From positions 3,252,501 to 3,316,500 of the forward strand of contig NZ_CP077073.1 in assembly GCF_019139535.1 (NCBI RefSeq): a DNA stretch of 64,000 nt. The letters are read 5' to 3'. This DNA comes from Pseudomonas muyukensis (GTDB lineage Bacteria > Pseudomonadota > Gammaproteobacteria > Pseudomonadales > Pseudomonadaceae). The notes beneath the pieces are model-generated. The model saw only the letters and a list, made by a program, of their open reading frames with translations. It was not told where the DNA came from and made no database searches. How positions within the stretch are numbered: the first letter of the stretch is position 1; each line of letters opens with the position of its first letter. This document shows, piece after piece, positions 27,576-35,623 of this stretch. The translations under genes and the position numbers were made by a program.

Positions 27576-28223
27576 ATGAACAAGGGAGCTTACCGCCGTC
27601 GCTGTACCTGGCTGATGCTGGCCCTGGGCGTAAGCCTGGCGGCCTCGGTGTCGGCCGATACCCTCGAGGAACGCCTGCGCGCCCAACTGCGCAGCACCAC
27701 CCAGCAACTTCAGGCGCTGCAGAGCGAACAGGCCCAGGCCAGCGCCGCCCGCCAGGCCGCCGAGCAGCAGCGCGATGCCGCCCTGGGCCAGGTGCGCGAG
27801 CTCACCGCGCAGTTGGCCAAGGCCCGCGGCCAGAGCGAGCAACTGGCCGGGCAGCAGCAGGCCGTGCACAGCCAGGCCCAGGCCCTGGTGGCCAGCAGCA
27901 ACGCGCAGCTGCACAAGTACAAGCAAGCCTATGACGAACTGCTGGGCATGGCGCGGGCCGAGCAAAGCGAACGCGCCGGCCTGCAGGCGCAACTGGCCGA
28001 GCGCGATGGCCAGGTGCAGCAGTGCCAGGCGCGCAACCAGCAGATGTACGCGGTGGCCAAGCAGATGCTGGCCGCCTACGAGAAGGTCGATATCGCCGAT
28101 GTGGTGAAGATGCGCCAGCCGTTCGCAGGTGGTGCCCGGGTGCGCTTCGAGGAGCTGGCCCAGGCCTATGGCGACAAACTCTACGAAAGCCAGTTCGACG
28201 CCCCAGCGGGCGTGACCCAGTGA
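27576..28223 (+). CDS. Periplasmic coiled-coil protein
   Basis: A 215-residue protein with GGAAGGAG before ATG 27576 and a signal peptide (to about residue 27, ASVSA). Residues ~28-165 are a long, glutamine- and alanine-rich coiled coil (TLEERLRAQLRSTTQQLQAL and following heptads); the C-terminal ~50 residues (KVDIADVVKMRQPFAGGARVRFEELAQAYGDKLYE) are probably folded. It has no recognised domain. It sits between the porin and a YbjN-like gene in the conserved cluster (position of PA0697) and may be a structural or adaptor part of the same envelope machine. Confidence 0.8.
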   Translation: MNKGAYRRRCTWLMLALGVSLAASVSADTLEERLRAQLRSTTQQLQALQSEQAQASAARQAAEQQRDAALGQVRELTAQLAKARGQSEQLAGQQQAVHSQAQALVASSNAQLHKYKQAYDELLGMARAEQSERAGLQAQLAERDGQVQQCQARNQQMYAVAKQMLAAYEKVDIADVVKMRQPFAGGARVRFEELAQAYGDKLYESQFDAPAGVTQ

Positions 28224-28251
28224 TGTTTTCTCAACGCAAGGAAGTAAGCAC

Positions 28252-28728
28252 ATGACCGCAGTCACCCTGATCGAAACCGTTAGCGCCGACTCCCTGACCC
28301 AGCTGCTGCAGGACGCCGGCTGCCGGGTCAATCGCACCGAACAGAACGCCGTGGTGCAACTGCTTAGCGCCAGCCAGGGCGTGGGCTATGCCGTACGCTT
28401 CGGCAACCGTGCCGTGGGCAAGGAGGGCGAGTTCCTCGACTTCACCTTCAGTTGCGCCCTGCGCATCCAGGGCGAGCTGCCGGCGGGCCTGGCCGAGCAC
28501 TGGAACGCCAGCCGTCGCTTCGCCCGCCTGTCGGTGCAGGGCGAGTTCCTGGTGATGGAACAGGACGTGGTGGTCGCCGACGGCGTCAGCCAGCAGCACC
28601 TGCTGGGCAGCCTGGTGCTGTGGGATCGGTTGCTGCAGGAACTGATCGTCTACCTGCGCGACTACAGCCGCAACGTCGCCGACCCGCAGCCGGCCCAGGT
28701 CGGCGCAGACCAAGAGCACGCCTCGTGA
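28252..28728 (+). CDS. Conserved YbjN-like protein of the TpsB/ExbB cluster
   Basis: A 158-residue soluble protein with AAGGAAG upstream of ATG 28252 and no signal peptide. The pattern SLTQLLQDAGCRVNR ... VVQLLSAS ... FLDFTFSCALRIQGEL ... WNASRRFARLSVQGEFLVMEQDVVV resembles YbjN proteins, which share a type III-chaperone-like fold. It may be a cytoplasmic chaperone for a cluster product. Its stop codon overlaps the GTG start of the next gene (GTGA), so the two are translationally coupled. YbjN assignment is moderate. Confidence 0.72.
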   Translation: MTAVTLIETVSADSLTQLLQDAGCRVNRTEQNAVVQLLSASQGVGYAVRFGNRAVGKEGEFLDFTFSCALRIQGELPAGLAEHWNASRRFARLSVQGEFLVMEQDVVVADGVSQQHLLGSLVLWDRLLQELIVYLRDYSRNVADPQPAQVGADQEHAS

Positions 28729-29681
28729 CGGCGCGCACTTTCTGGGCCAGCGCCGGCGCGCTGGCCGTGGTCGCGGTGGCGGTCGCCCTGGCCTTGCGCC
28801 CGGGCGATGAACCGGTGGCGGCGGCGCGCTCGGCGTCGGCGTCCTTGCAGGCCAGCAGCGACAGCGGCCCGGCCCTGGCCAGCCTGGGCCAGCAGAAGGT
28901 CGGCAGCGGTGAGCTCAAGGCCCTGATTGCGCAGTTGCCCGAAGACGCCCGGGCCAACCTGCGCGGTGATCGCCCGGCCCTGGAGGCATGGATCCGCGCG
29001 CGCCTGGCGGAAAAGGCCCTGTACCAGCAGGCCGAAGCCCAGGGCTGGTTGCAACGGCCCGAGATCCAGGCACAGACCCGCGCGGCCACCGAGCAGATCG
29101 TGCTGCGCGACTACCTGAACTCGGTGAGCCAGGTGCCCGACGACTACCCCAGCGAGGCTGAGCTCAAGCAGGCCTACGAGACCGGCAAGGCCGGGCTGCA
29201 ACTACCGGTGCGCTACCGCCTGAGCCAGATCTTCCTGCGGCTGGAGAACCCCAGGGATGACGAGGCGCTGCGCAAGCAGGCTCAGGCCCTGGCCAAGCAG
29301 GCCCAGGCCGGCGATGCCGATTTCGCCGCGCTGGCCCGTGAGCACTCGCAGGATGCCGGCACTGCCGCCAAGGGCGGCGACACCGGCCTGCAAGCCTTGG
29401 CGCAATTGTTGCCCGAGGTGCGCGGGGTGGTGCCCAGGCTCAAGGTTGGCGCGGTCAGCGAGCCGGTGCAGAGCGCGGCGGGGTACCACATCATCAAGCT
29501 GGTCGAGCAGCAGCCGGCGCGTGCGGCGACGCTCGAGGAGGTCGCCCCGCGCCTGCGCCAGCTGCTGCGTGCCCAGCGCCAGGAACAGGTGGCCAAGGCC
29601 TACGTCGAAGGCATGTTCGACAGCGCCACCCTGAGTATCGATGGCGCGGCGCTCAACCAGGTGCTCGAGAGCAGCCGCTGA
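28725..29681 (+). CDS. PpiC-type (parvulin) peptidyl-prolyl isomerase, membrane anchored
   Basis: A 318-residue protein beginning at GTG 28725, overlapping the previous stop. It has an N-terminal anchor or signal (FWASAGALAVVAVAVALAL), a helical region, and a parvulin rotamase domain at about 160-260 (YRLSQIFLRLENPRDDEALRK ... FAALAREHSQDAGTAAKGGDTG ... VGAVSEPVQSAAGYHIIKL). Periplasmic PpiC/SurA-like isomerases help fold outer-membrane or secreted proteins; in this cluster the likely clients are the TpsB barrel, the porin or a TpsA exoprotein encoded elsewhere. A perfect hairpin at 29704 follows. Confidence 0.9.
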   Translation: MTARTFWASAGALAVVAVAVALALRPGDEPVAAARSASASLQASSDSGPALASLGQQKVGSGELKALIAQLPEDARANLRGDRPALEAWIRARLAEKALYQQAEAQGWLQRPEIQAQTRAATEQIVLRDYLNSVSQVPDDYPSEAELKQAYETGKAGLQLPVRYRLSQIFLRLENPRDDEALRKQAQALAKQAQAGDADFAALAREHSQDAGTAAKGGDTGLQALAQLLPEVRGVVPRLKVGAVSEPVQSAAGYHIIKLVEQQPARAATLEEVAPRLRQLLRAQRQEQVAKAYVEGMFDSATLSIDGAALNQVLESSR

Positions 29682-29703
29682 ACCTCAACAACCATGGAAG
29701 AAC

Positions 29704-29725
29704 CGGGCCTGCCCAGGCAGGCCCG
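29704..29725. terminator. Perfect 10-bp hairpin after PpiC gene
   Basis: CGGGCCTGCC-CA-GGCAGGCCCG forms a perfect 10-bp GC stem between the PpiC gene and the LysR-like gene. No T-run follows, so it may only slow transcription or protect the upstream mRNA, while the downstream gene starts at 29739 with its own GGAGG. Confidence 0.55.
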
Positions 29726-29738
29726 CGGGAGGCGAGGG

Positions 29739-30692
29739 ATGCCGATCGATCTGTCCCGGGGGCGACCCCCGGAAACTGCCATGCCTGTCGTTCGCCCCCA
29801 GGTGCCGTTGGCCCTGGACGAACAGACCCTCAACTGTTTTCTGGTCACCGCCCGTTGCGGCTGCTTCATGCAGGCGGCGCGGCGGTTGAACCTCAAGCCG
29901 GTGGCGCTGCGCAAACGCCTGGCAGCGCTGGAAGCGCGCCTGGGCTACAGCCTGTTCGTCAACCGCAACAACAACCCAGTGCTCAGCCAGCAGGGCGAAC
30001 GTTTGCTGCTGGTGCTGCAGGCCCGCGAGCCCGCGGTGCCGGCGAAGTTGCCGCAGGAGGCGGGCGCCCGGGTGCGCCTGGCGGTGGCCGAACCGCTGTT
30101 GCAGGACCTGCTGGGGCGCAACCTGATCAACTTCGTGCGCCAGCATGCGGGCATGCGCCTGGAGGTGGCCACGCTCGACGGCTGCCAGGCGCCGCAGCCA
30201 GGCGCTGACATCGCGCTCTGGCTGGGCGACCTGCAACCGGCTAGCTGCACCCAGGGTGGCGCGCCCGAGGCGTTGGCCACGCTGGACTATCTACCGCATA
30301 TTGCCAAGCGCTATGCCCGCGAGGCGAATCGGCCGAGCAGCCTGTCCGACTTGCAGGACTACATGCTGGTGCAGTGGCAGGGCGAGGTGGGCGTCGAGGC
30401 GCTGAGGCCTTGGCAGGCCCTGCTGCAGAGCCGTAGCGCCGGGGTGACGCAGATCCAGGACTACGAGATGTACTGCCAGTTGATCAAGTGCAGTGCCAGC
30501 GTGGGCTTGCTAGCGCACTATGCCGGGCACCTGGACCGTGGCCTGCTGGCATTGCCGGGGCTGTTCGGCGAGCCGATGCGCCGTCGGGTCTGGCTGGCGG
30601 TCAACGCCGACACCGAGGGTGACCCCTTGGTGCAAGTGATGGTCGCGGCGATCCGCGCCGCGTTCGACGAGCGCCGCGAGTGGTTCCGATAG
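29739..30692 (+). CDS. LysR-like transcriptional regulator at the end of the TpsB/ExbB cluster
   Basis: A 317-residue protein from ATG 29739 (GGAGG at 29728-29732); another ATG at 29781 is possible. An N-terminal LysR-type helix-turn-helix lies at about residues 25-85 (EQTLNCFLVTARCGCFMQAARRLNLKPVALRKRLAALEARL) with an effector-binding-like domain after it. Unlike most LysR genes it is collinear with the preceding cluster rather than divergent, as in P. aeruginosa PA0701. It probably controls the cluster or an unlinked partner. Confidence 0.85.
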   Translation: MPIDLSRGRPPETAMPVVRPQVPLALDEQTLNCFLVTARCGCFMQAARRLNLKPVALRKRLAALEARLGYSLFVNRNNNPVLSQQGERLLLVLQAREPAVPAKLPQEAGARVRLAVAEPLLQDLLGRNLINFVRQHAGMRLEVATLDGCQAPQPGADIALWLGDLQPASCTQGGAPEALATLDYLPHIAKRYAREANRPSSLSDLQDYMLVQWQGEVGVEALRPWQALLQSRSAGVTQIQDYEMYCQLIKCSASVGLLAHYAGHLDRGLLALPGLFGEPMRRRVWLAVNADTEGDPLVQVMVAAIRAAFDERREWFR

Positions 30693-30710
30693 ACCTGCGG
30701 CCACCCGCAC

Positions 30711-30734
30711 CGGTAGGCGCCAGCCTTGCTGGCG
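30711..30734. repeat. REP-like hairpin between LysR-like gene and alkB
   Basis: CGCCAGC-CTT-GCTGGCG (30718-30734), preceded by GGTAGG, is a perfect 7-bp stem of the REP-like family noted elsewhere. It lies between convergent genes and may terminate both. Confidence 0.5.
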
Positions 30735-30769
30735 AAGCAGGCGACGGGTTGGCTGGGCTGGCAAGGTGG

Positions 30770-31414
30770 TCAGCCGGCCTTGCGCAAGGTCAGGTTGATC
30801 CGCCGCTCGCCCATGCGCGGGTGCACGCCCGGCTTGATCGGCAGTACCCCATGAAAGCGCAACCGGTCCTCGCCGCCCCACACCAGCACATCGCCATGGT
30901 TCAGGGCGATGCGCTGGGTGCGGTCCGCGCGCTGCATGCCGCCGAACAGGAACACCGCCGGCAACCCCAGGGAAATCGACACGATCGGCTGCCCGTAGTC
31001 CTGCTCGTCGCGGTCCTGGTGCAAGCTCAGGCGCGTGCCGGGCAAGTAATGGTTGACCAGGCAGGCATCCGCCACGAACCCCTCGAAACCGGCCAGCGCC
31101 GCCGCCCGTGCGGCCAGTGCCAGCAGCATGGGCGGTAGTGCTGGCCACGGCTTGCCACTGAGCGGGTCCGTGGCGCTGTAGCGGTAGCCTTCGGCATCGC
31201 TGACCCAGCCCAGTGCCCCGCAATTGGTCAGCGCAACCGCCATGTGCTGCCCGCCCGGCGTGCGCATGTGCCGAAACGGCGCCGCGCGCAGCACCGGGCG
31301 CAGGGCGTCGAGCAGGGCCTCGAGCTCGGCCAGGGCGAAGCCGGGCAGCAGCACGGTATGGCTGGCCAGGCGTTGCGGCTGGGTGCCGAACAGGTCGAGG
31401 TCGGATTGGATCAT
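30770..31414 (-). CDS. alkB: AlkB alkylated-DNA repair dioxygenase
   Basis: A 214-residue protein matching E. coli AlkB (216 aa) along its full length. ATG 31414 (MIQSDLDLFG) was chosen over an in-frame ATG 45 bases upstream because it fits the family N-terminus. Iron ligands H132, D134 (SLHQDRDE) and H188 (FHGV), and 2-oxoglutarate-binding arginines R205 and R211 in MGERRINLTLR, are present. It oxidatively removes methyl groups from 1-methyladenine and 3-methylcytosine in DNA and RNA. It stands alone, not linked to ada or alkA here. Confidence 0.96.
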   Translation of the reverse strand: MIQSDLDLFGTQPQRLASHTVLLPGFALAELEALLDALRPVLRAAPFRHMRTPGGQHMAVALTNCGALGWVSDAEGYRYSATDPLSGKPWPALPPMLLALAARAAALAGFEGFVADACLVNHYLPGTRLSLHQDRDEQDYGQPIVSISLGLPAVFLFGGMQRADRTQRIALNHGDVLVWGGEDRLRFHGVLPIKPGVHPRMGERRINLTLRKAG

Positions 31415-31468
31415 GGCGCACCTGGACGCGAGAGTTGCCGAGCATTCTATCCCCTTCATGAATTTTTA

Positions 31469-31482
31469 ATTAGCCCGCTAAT
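31469..31482. promoter_or_regulatory. Perfect palindrome upstream of marR-emrAB
   Basis: ATTAGC-CC-GCTAAT is an exact inverted repeat just upstream of the -35 element of the marR promoter. It differs in sequence from the palindrome inside the promoter and could be a second regulator site for the efflux operon or for the divergent alkB gene. Confidence 0.45.
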
Positions 31483-31489
31483 CAAGGCT

Positions 31490-31517
31490 TTGACATTCAC
31501 TGCCTAGGCAGTAATAT
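31490..31517 (+). promoter_or_regulatory. Sigma-70-type promoter with embedded MarR operator
   Basis: A -35 TTGACA at 31490-31495 and a -10 TAATAT at 31512-31517 are 16 bases apart. The spacer holds the perfect palindrome ACTGCCTAGGCAGT (31499-31512), an ideal position for repression by the MarR protein encoded immediately downstream. The elements are seen directly; the pairing of regulator and site is inferred. Confidence 0.7.
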
Positions 31518-31546
31518 TTGTACACAATTGCCCGAGCAGATCCTCC

Positions 31547-32020
31547 ATGTCCCATTTCACCCCGGAAAACTTCCAGACCTGCACCATCGGCATGCTGCTT
31601 GGCCGCGCCGCGCTGCTCAAGGACCGTATCCTCGACTGGCACCTGGAAGCCGACGGGGTCACTGCCGCGCAGTTCAAGGTGTTGATCATCGTCACCCAGT
31701 ACCAGGTCGATACCCCGGCCGAGCTGTGCCGTTACCTGGGCCTGGACAGTGGTTCGATGACGCGCATGCTCGACCGCCTTGAACACAAGGGCCTGATCCT
31801 GCGCCACCGCTGTCCCGACGACCGTCGCCAGGTGCGCCTGGCGCTTACCGCCGACGGCCAGCGCCTGGCCGATCGCCTGCCCCAGGTAGGCGCGGCGGCA
31901 ATGAACGAGCTGGTCGGGGTGCTTGAGGCGCAGGAGCTGAAAACCCTCGAAGGCCTGCTCGCCAAGATCCTGCTGCACGCCGGCGACCCCCTGACGATCC
32001 GCCGCTTCGCCGATCGTTGA
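31547..32020 (+). CDS. MarR-family repressor of the EmrAB efflux operon
   Basis: A 157-residue MarR protein with the winged-helix core at about residues 35-120 (TAAQFKVLIIVTQYQVDTPAEL, LDSGSMTRMLDRLEHKGLI, and the wing PDDRRQVRLALT). It leads an operon with an EmrA-like adaptor and an EmrB-like transporter, the arrangement of E. coli mprA-emrAB. It likely binds the palindrome in its own promoter and releases it on binding aromatic drugs or uncouplers. Confidence 0.93.
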   Translation: MSHFTPENFQTCTIGMLLGRAALLKDRILDWHLEADGVTAAQFKVLIIVTQYQVDTPAELCRYLGLDSGSMTRMLDRLEHKGLILRHRCPDDRRQVRLALTADGQRLADRLPQVGAAAMNELVGVLEAQELKTLEGLLAKILLHAGDPLTIRRFADR

Positions 32021-32050
32021 TCCTCAGCCACTTTTTTCCAAGGTACTGTC

Positions 32051-33244
32051 ATGGCCACTCCCGCCGACACTTCCACTCCGGCCGTCGCGCCGGACAACAC
32101 GCGCAAGCGCAAGGCCTGGCTGCTGGCCCTGCTGCTGCTTCTGCTTGTCGCCGGGGCCGGCACCTGGGCCTGGTACAGCCTGGTCGGGCGCTGGCATGAA
32201 AGCACCGACGACGCCTATGTCAACGGCAACGTGGTGGCGATCACCCCGCTGGTGACCGGCACTGTCACCAGCATCGGCGCCGATGACGGCGACCTGGTGC
32301 AGGCCGGGCAGGTGTTGCTGCGGTTCGACCCGGCCGACAGCGAAGTCGCCTTGCAGGCGGCCGAGGCCAAGCTGGCGCGCACCGTGCGCCAGGTGCGCGG
32401 GCTGTACAGCAATGTCGATTCGCTCAAGGCGCAACTGGCCACCCGCCAGGCCGAGCTGCAAAAGGCCCGGCAGGACTACAACCGCCGGCGCATTCTCGCC
32501 GACAGTGGCGCCATCGCCGCCGAGGAAGTGTCCCATTCGCGCGAGGACCTGAGCGTGGCCGAGGCCGCCGTCAACAGTGCCCGCCAGCAACTGAACACCA
32601 GCACCGCCCTGGTCGACGACACCGTGGTCTCGTCGCACCCCGAAGTCATGGCCGCCGCCGCCGACCTGCGCCAGGCCTACCTGGACCATGCCCGTACCAC
32701 CTTGGTGGCGCCGGTCACCGGCTATGTGGCCAAGCGCACCGTGCAATTGGGCCAGCGCCTGCAACCGGGCACCGCGACCATGGCGGTGATCCCGCTGGAT
32801 GAGGTGTGGATCGACGCCAACTTCAAGGAAACCCAGCTGCGCGACATGCGTATCGGCCAATCGGTGCAGATCAGCGCCGACCTGTACGGCAGCGAGGTCG
32901 AGTACAACGGTACCGTCGACAGCCTCGGTGCCGGCACCGGTAGCGCCTTCGCCTTGCTGCCGGCGCAGAACGCCACCGGCAACTGGATCAAGATCGTCCA
33001 GCGCGTGCCGGTGCGCATCCACCTCGACCCCGAACAGCTCAAGGCGCACCCGCTGCGCATCGGCCTGTCCACCGTCGCCGAGGTCGACCTGCACGACCAG
33101 AGCGGCCCGGCCCTGGCCCAACAACCGCCGCAGCAGGCCAGCTACACCACCCAGGTGTATGACCGCCAGCTGGTCGAAGCCGACCAGCTGATCGCCCGCT
33201 TGATCCACGACAACAGCGCCACCGGCAAGACGGCCCAGCGATGA
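32051..33244 (+). CDS. emrA: EmrA/HlyD-type membrane-fusion protein
   Basis: A 397-residue periplasmic adaptor: a short cytoplasmic tail, one membrane helix (about residues 22-43), then the HlyD motif STDDAYVNGNVVAITPLVTG, a lipoyl half, a coiled-coil hairpin (about 90-200), a second lipoyl half and a beta-barrel domain (VIPLDEVWIDANFKETQLRDM). It links the EmrB-like pump to an outer-membrane channel of the TolC/OprM type, which is not encoded in this operon. Its stop codon overlaps the emrB start (ATGA). Confidence 0.94.
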   Translation: MATPADTSTPAVAPDNTRKRKAWLLALLLLLLVAGAGTWAWYSLVGRWHESTDDAYVNGNVVAITPLVTGTVTSIGADDGDLVQAGQVLLRFDPADSEVALQAAEAKLARTVRQVRGLYSNVDSLKAQLATRQAELQKARQDYNRRRILADSGAIAAEEVSHSREDLSVAEAAVNSARQQLNTSTALVDDTVVSSHPEVMAAAADLRQAYLDHARTTLVAPVTGYVAKRTVQLGQRLQPGTATMAVIPLDEVWIDANFKETQLRDMRIGQSVQISADLYGSEVEYNGTVDSLGAGTGSAFALLPAQNATGNWIKIVQRVPVRIHLDPEQLKAHPLRIGLSTVAEVDLHDQSGPALAQQPPQQASYTTQVYDRQLVEADQLIARLIHDNSATGKTAQR

Positions 33245-34776
33245 GCCAGCAGGCACCCGCGCAGTTCACCCCGCCAAGCCTGCTGCTGACCACCATCGGC
33301 CTGTCGCTGGCGACCTTCATGCAGGTGCTCGACACCACCATCGCCAACGTGGCGTTGCCGACCATCTCCGGCAACCTCGGCGTGAGCTCGGAGCAGGGCA
33401 CCTGGGTGATCACCTCGTTCGCGGTGAGCAATGCCATTGCCTTGCCGCTGACCGGCTGGCTCAGTCGGCGCTTCGGCGAGGTCAAGCTGTTCATCTGGGC
33501 CACGCTGCTGTTCGTGCTGGCCTCGTTCCTGTGCGGCGTCGCCCAGTCGATGCCCGAGCTGGTGCTGTTTCGCGTATTGCAAGGGGTGGTGGCCGGGCCG
33601 TTGTACCCGATGACCCAGACCCTGCTGATCGCCGTGTATCCTCCGGCGAAACGGGGGATGGCCCTGGCATTGCTGGCGATGGTCACGGTGGTGGCGCCCA
33701 TCGCCGGGCCGATCCTCGGTGGCTGGATCACCGACAGCTACAGCTGGCCGTGGATCTTCTTCATCAACATCCCGATCGGCCTGTTCGCCGCTGCTGTGGT
33801 GCGCCAGCAGATGCGCGCGCGGCCGGTGCTCACCAGCCGCCAGCCGATGGACTACATCGGCCTGCTGACCCTGATCGTCGGGGTCGGGGCGCTGCAGGTG
33901 GTGCTGGACAAGGGTAACGACCTGGACTGGTTCGAGTCCTCGTTCATCGTCATCGGCACGCTGATCTCGGTGGTGTTCCTGGCGGTCTTCGTGATCTGGG
34001 AACTGACCGATCGCCACCCGGTGGTCAACCTGCGCCTGTTCGTGCACCGCAACTTCCGTATTGGCACCCTGGTCCTGGTGGGCGGTTATGCCGGCTTCTT
34101 CGGCATCAACCTGATCCTGCCGCAGTGGCTGCAGACGCAGATGGGCTACACCGCGACCTGGGCGGGCCTGGCGGTGGCACCGATCGGCCTGCTGCCGGTG
34201 CTGATGTCGCCGTTCGTGGGCAAGTACGCGCACCGTTTCGACCTGCGCGTGCTGGCCGGGGTCGCCTTCCTGGCGATCGGCACCAGTTGCTACATGCGCG
34301 CTGGCTTCACCAACGAGGTGGACTTCCTGCATATCGCCCTGGTGCAGCTGTTCATGGGGATCGGCGTGGCGCTGTTCTTCATGCCGACCTTGAGCATTCT
34401 GCTCTCGGACCTGCCGCCGCAGCAGATCGCCGACGGTTCGGGGCTGGCGACCTTCCTGCGCACCTTGGGCGGCAGTTTCGCCGCCTCGCTGACCACCTGG
34501 ATCTGGATCCGCCGGGCCGACCAGCACCATGCCTATCTGAGCGAGCACCTCAGCAGCTTCGACCCGGCCACCCGGCAGACCCTCGAGCAGCTGGGCGGCG
34601 CTGGGCCGCAGGGGTATGCCAAGCTGGAGCAGATCCTCAACAGCCAGGCCTACATGATGTCGACGGTAGATTACTTCACCCTGCTGACCTGGGTGTTCGC
34701 CGGGTTGATCCTGCTGGTATGGCTGGCCAAGCCGCCGTTCACCGCCAAGGCCGGCCCCGCCTCGGCGGGACACTGA
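33241..34776 (+). CDS. emrB: EmrB-type DHA2 MFS drug exporter
   Basis: A 511-residue, 14-helix proton-driven pump. The start (MSQQAPAQFT) overlaps the adaptor stop by four bases. The first helix motif LDTTIANVALPTISGNLGVS, motif A GWLSRRFGEVKLF and motif C-like VVAPIAGPILGGWITDSYSWPW identify the DHA2/EmrB group. It exports hydrophobic drugs and uncouplers across both membranes with the adaptor. A REP-like hairpin follows. Confidence 0.95.
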   Translation: MSQQAPAQFTPPSLLLTTIGLSLATFMQVLDTTIANVALPTISGNLGVSSEQGTWVITSFAVSNAIALPLTGWLSRRFGEVKLFIWATLLFVLASFLCGVAQSMPELVLFRVLQGVVAGPLYPMTQTLLIAVYPPAKRGMALALLAMVTVVAPIAGPILGGWITDSYSWPWIFFINIPIGLFAAAVVRQQMRARPVLTSRQPMDYIGLLTLIVGVGALQVVLDKGNDLDWFESSFIVIGTLISVVFLAVFVIWELTDRHPVVNLRLFVHRNFRIGTLVLVGGYAGFFGINLILPQWLQTQMGYTATWAGLAVAPIGLLPVLMSPFVGKYAHRFDLRVLAGVAFLAIGTSCYMRAGFTNEVDFLHIALVQLFMGIGVALFFMPTLSILLSDLPPQQIADGSGLATFLRTLGGSFAASLTTWIWIRRADQHHAYLSEHLSSFDPATRQTLEQLGGAGPQGYAKLEQILNSQAYMMSTVDYFTLLTWVFAGLILLVWLAKPPFTAKAGPASAGH

Positions 34777-34781
34777 GTGCA

Positions 34782-34802
34782 GGCGCCAGCAAGGCTGGCG
34801 CC
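34782..34802. terminator. REP-like hairpin after emrB
   Basis: GGCGCCAGC-AAG-GCTGGCGCC is a perfect 9-bp stem with a 3-base loop, starting six bases after the emrB stop codon. It is a plausible end point for the efflux operon transcript. Confidence 0.55.
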
Positions 34803-34876
34803 AGCGGTTACTCATTGCTCCTGACAGATCTTTTCCCCTAATCTTGCAAGCCTATTCCACGCAACTTGGCAGACTC

Positions 34877-35623
34877 ATGGACAAGGTTATCGTCATCACC
34901 GGCGCCAGCCGGGGCATTGGCGCCGCCACCGCGTTGCTGGCGGCGCAACAGGGTTACCGCATCTGCATCAACTACCACGCCGATGACCAGGCCGCCGAGA
35001 CGGTGCTGGCGCAGGTTCGCGCGCTGGGCGCCGAGGCCATCGCCGTGCGCGCCGACGCCAGCGTCGAGGATGAGGTGGTGCGCTTGTTCCAACGGGTCGA
35101 CCAGGAGCTGGGCAGGGTCACCGCGCTGGTGAACAACGCCGGCACCATCGGCCAGCAGAGCCGGGTCGAGGAGATGTCCGAGTTTCGCTTGCTCAAGGTG
35201 ATGAAGAGCAACGTTGTCGGCCCGATCCTGTGCGCCAAGCACGCGCTGCTGCGCATGGCCCGGCGCCATGGCGGGCAGGGTGGGGCGATCGTCAATGTGT
35301 CGTCCGTGGCCGCGCGCCTGGGCTCGCCCAACGAGTACGTGGACTATGCCGCGTCCAAGGGCGCGCTGGATACCTTCACGGTCGGCCTGGCCAAGGAAGT
35401 GGCGGGCGAGGGCGTGCGGGTCAATGGCGTGCGGCCTGGCTACATCCACACCGGCTTCCATGCTTTGAGCGGTGATCCCGACCGGGTCACCAAGCTCGAG
35501 CCGGGCCTGCCGATGGGACGCGGCGGTCAACCCGAGGAGGTGGCCGAGGCCATCCTCTGGTTGCTGTCGGACAAGGCCTCGTATTCGACCGGCAGCTTCA
35601 TCGACCTGAGCGGTGGGCGCTAA
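34877..35623 (+). CDS. Short-chain dehydrogenase/reductase (FabG-like)
   Basis: A 248-residue classical SDR. The Rossmann motif TGASRGIG is at residues 8-15, NNAG at 86-89, a catalytic serine near 142-143 (NVSSVAA), and Y157-x-x-x-K161 (DYAASK). NADP preference is likely but not certain. No strong ribosome site precedes ATG 34877, which was picked because the fold begins there. Its last four bases overlap the stop region of the convergent kinase gene. Substrate unknown. Confidence 0.9.
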   Translation: MDKVIVITGASRGIGAATALLAAQQGYRICINYHADDQAAETVLAQVRALGAEAIAVRADASVEDEVVRLFQRVDQELGRVTALVNNAGTIGQQSRVEEMSEFRLLKVMKSNVVGPILCAKHALLRMARRHGGQGGAIVNVSSVAARLGSPNEYVDYAASKGALDTFTVGLAKEVAGEGVRVNGVRPGYIHTGFHALSGDPDRVTKLEPGLPMGRGGQPEEVAEAILWLLSDKASYSTGSFIDLSGGR

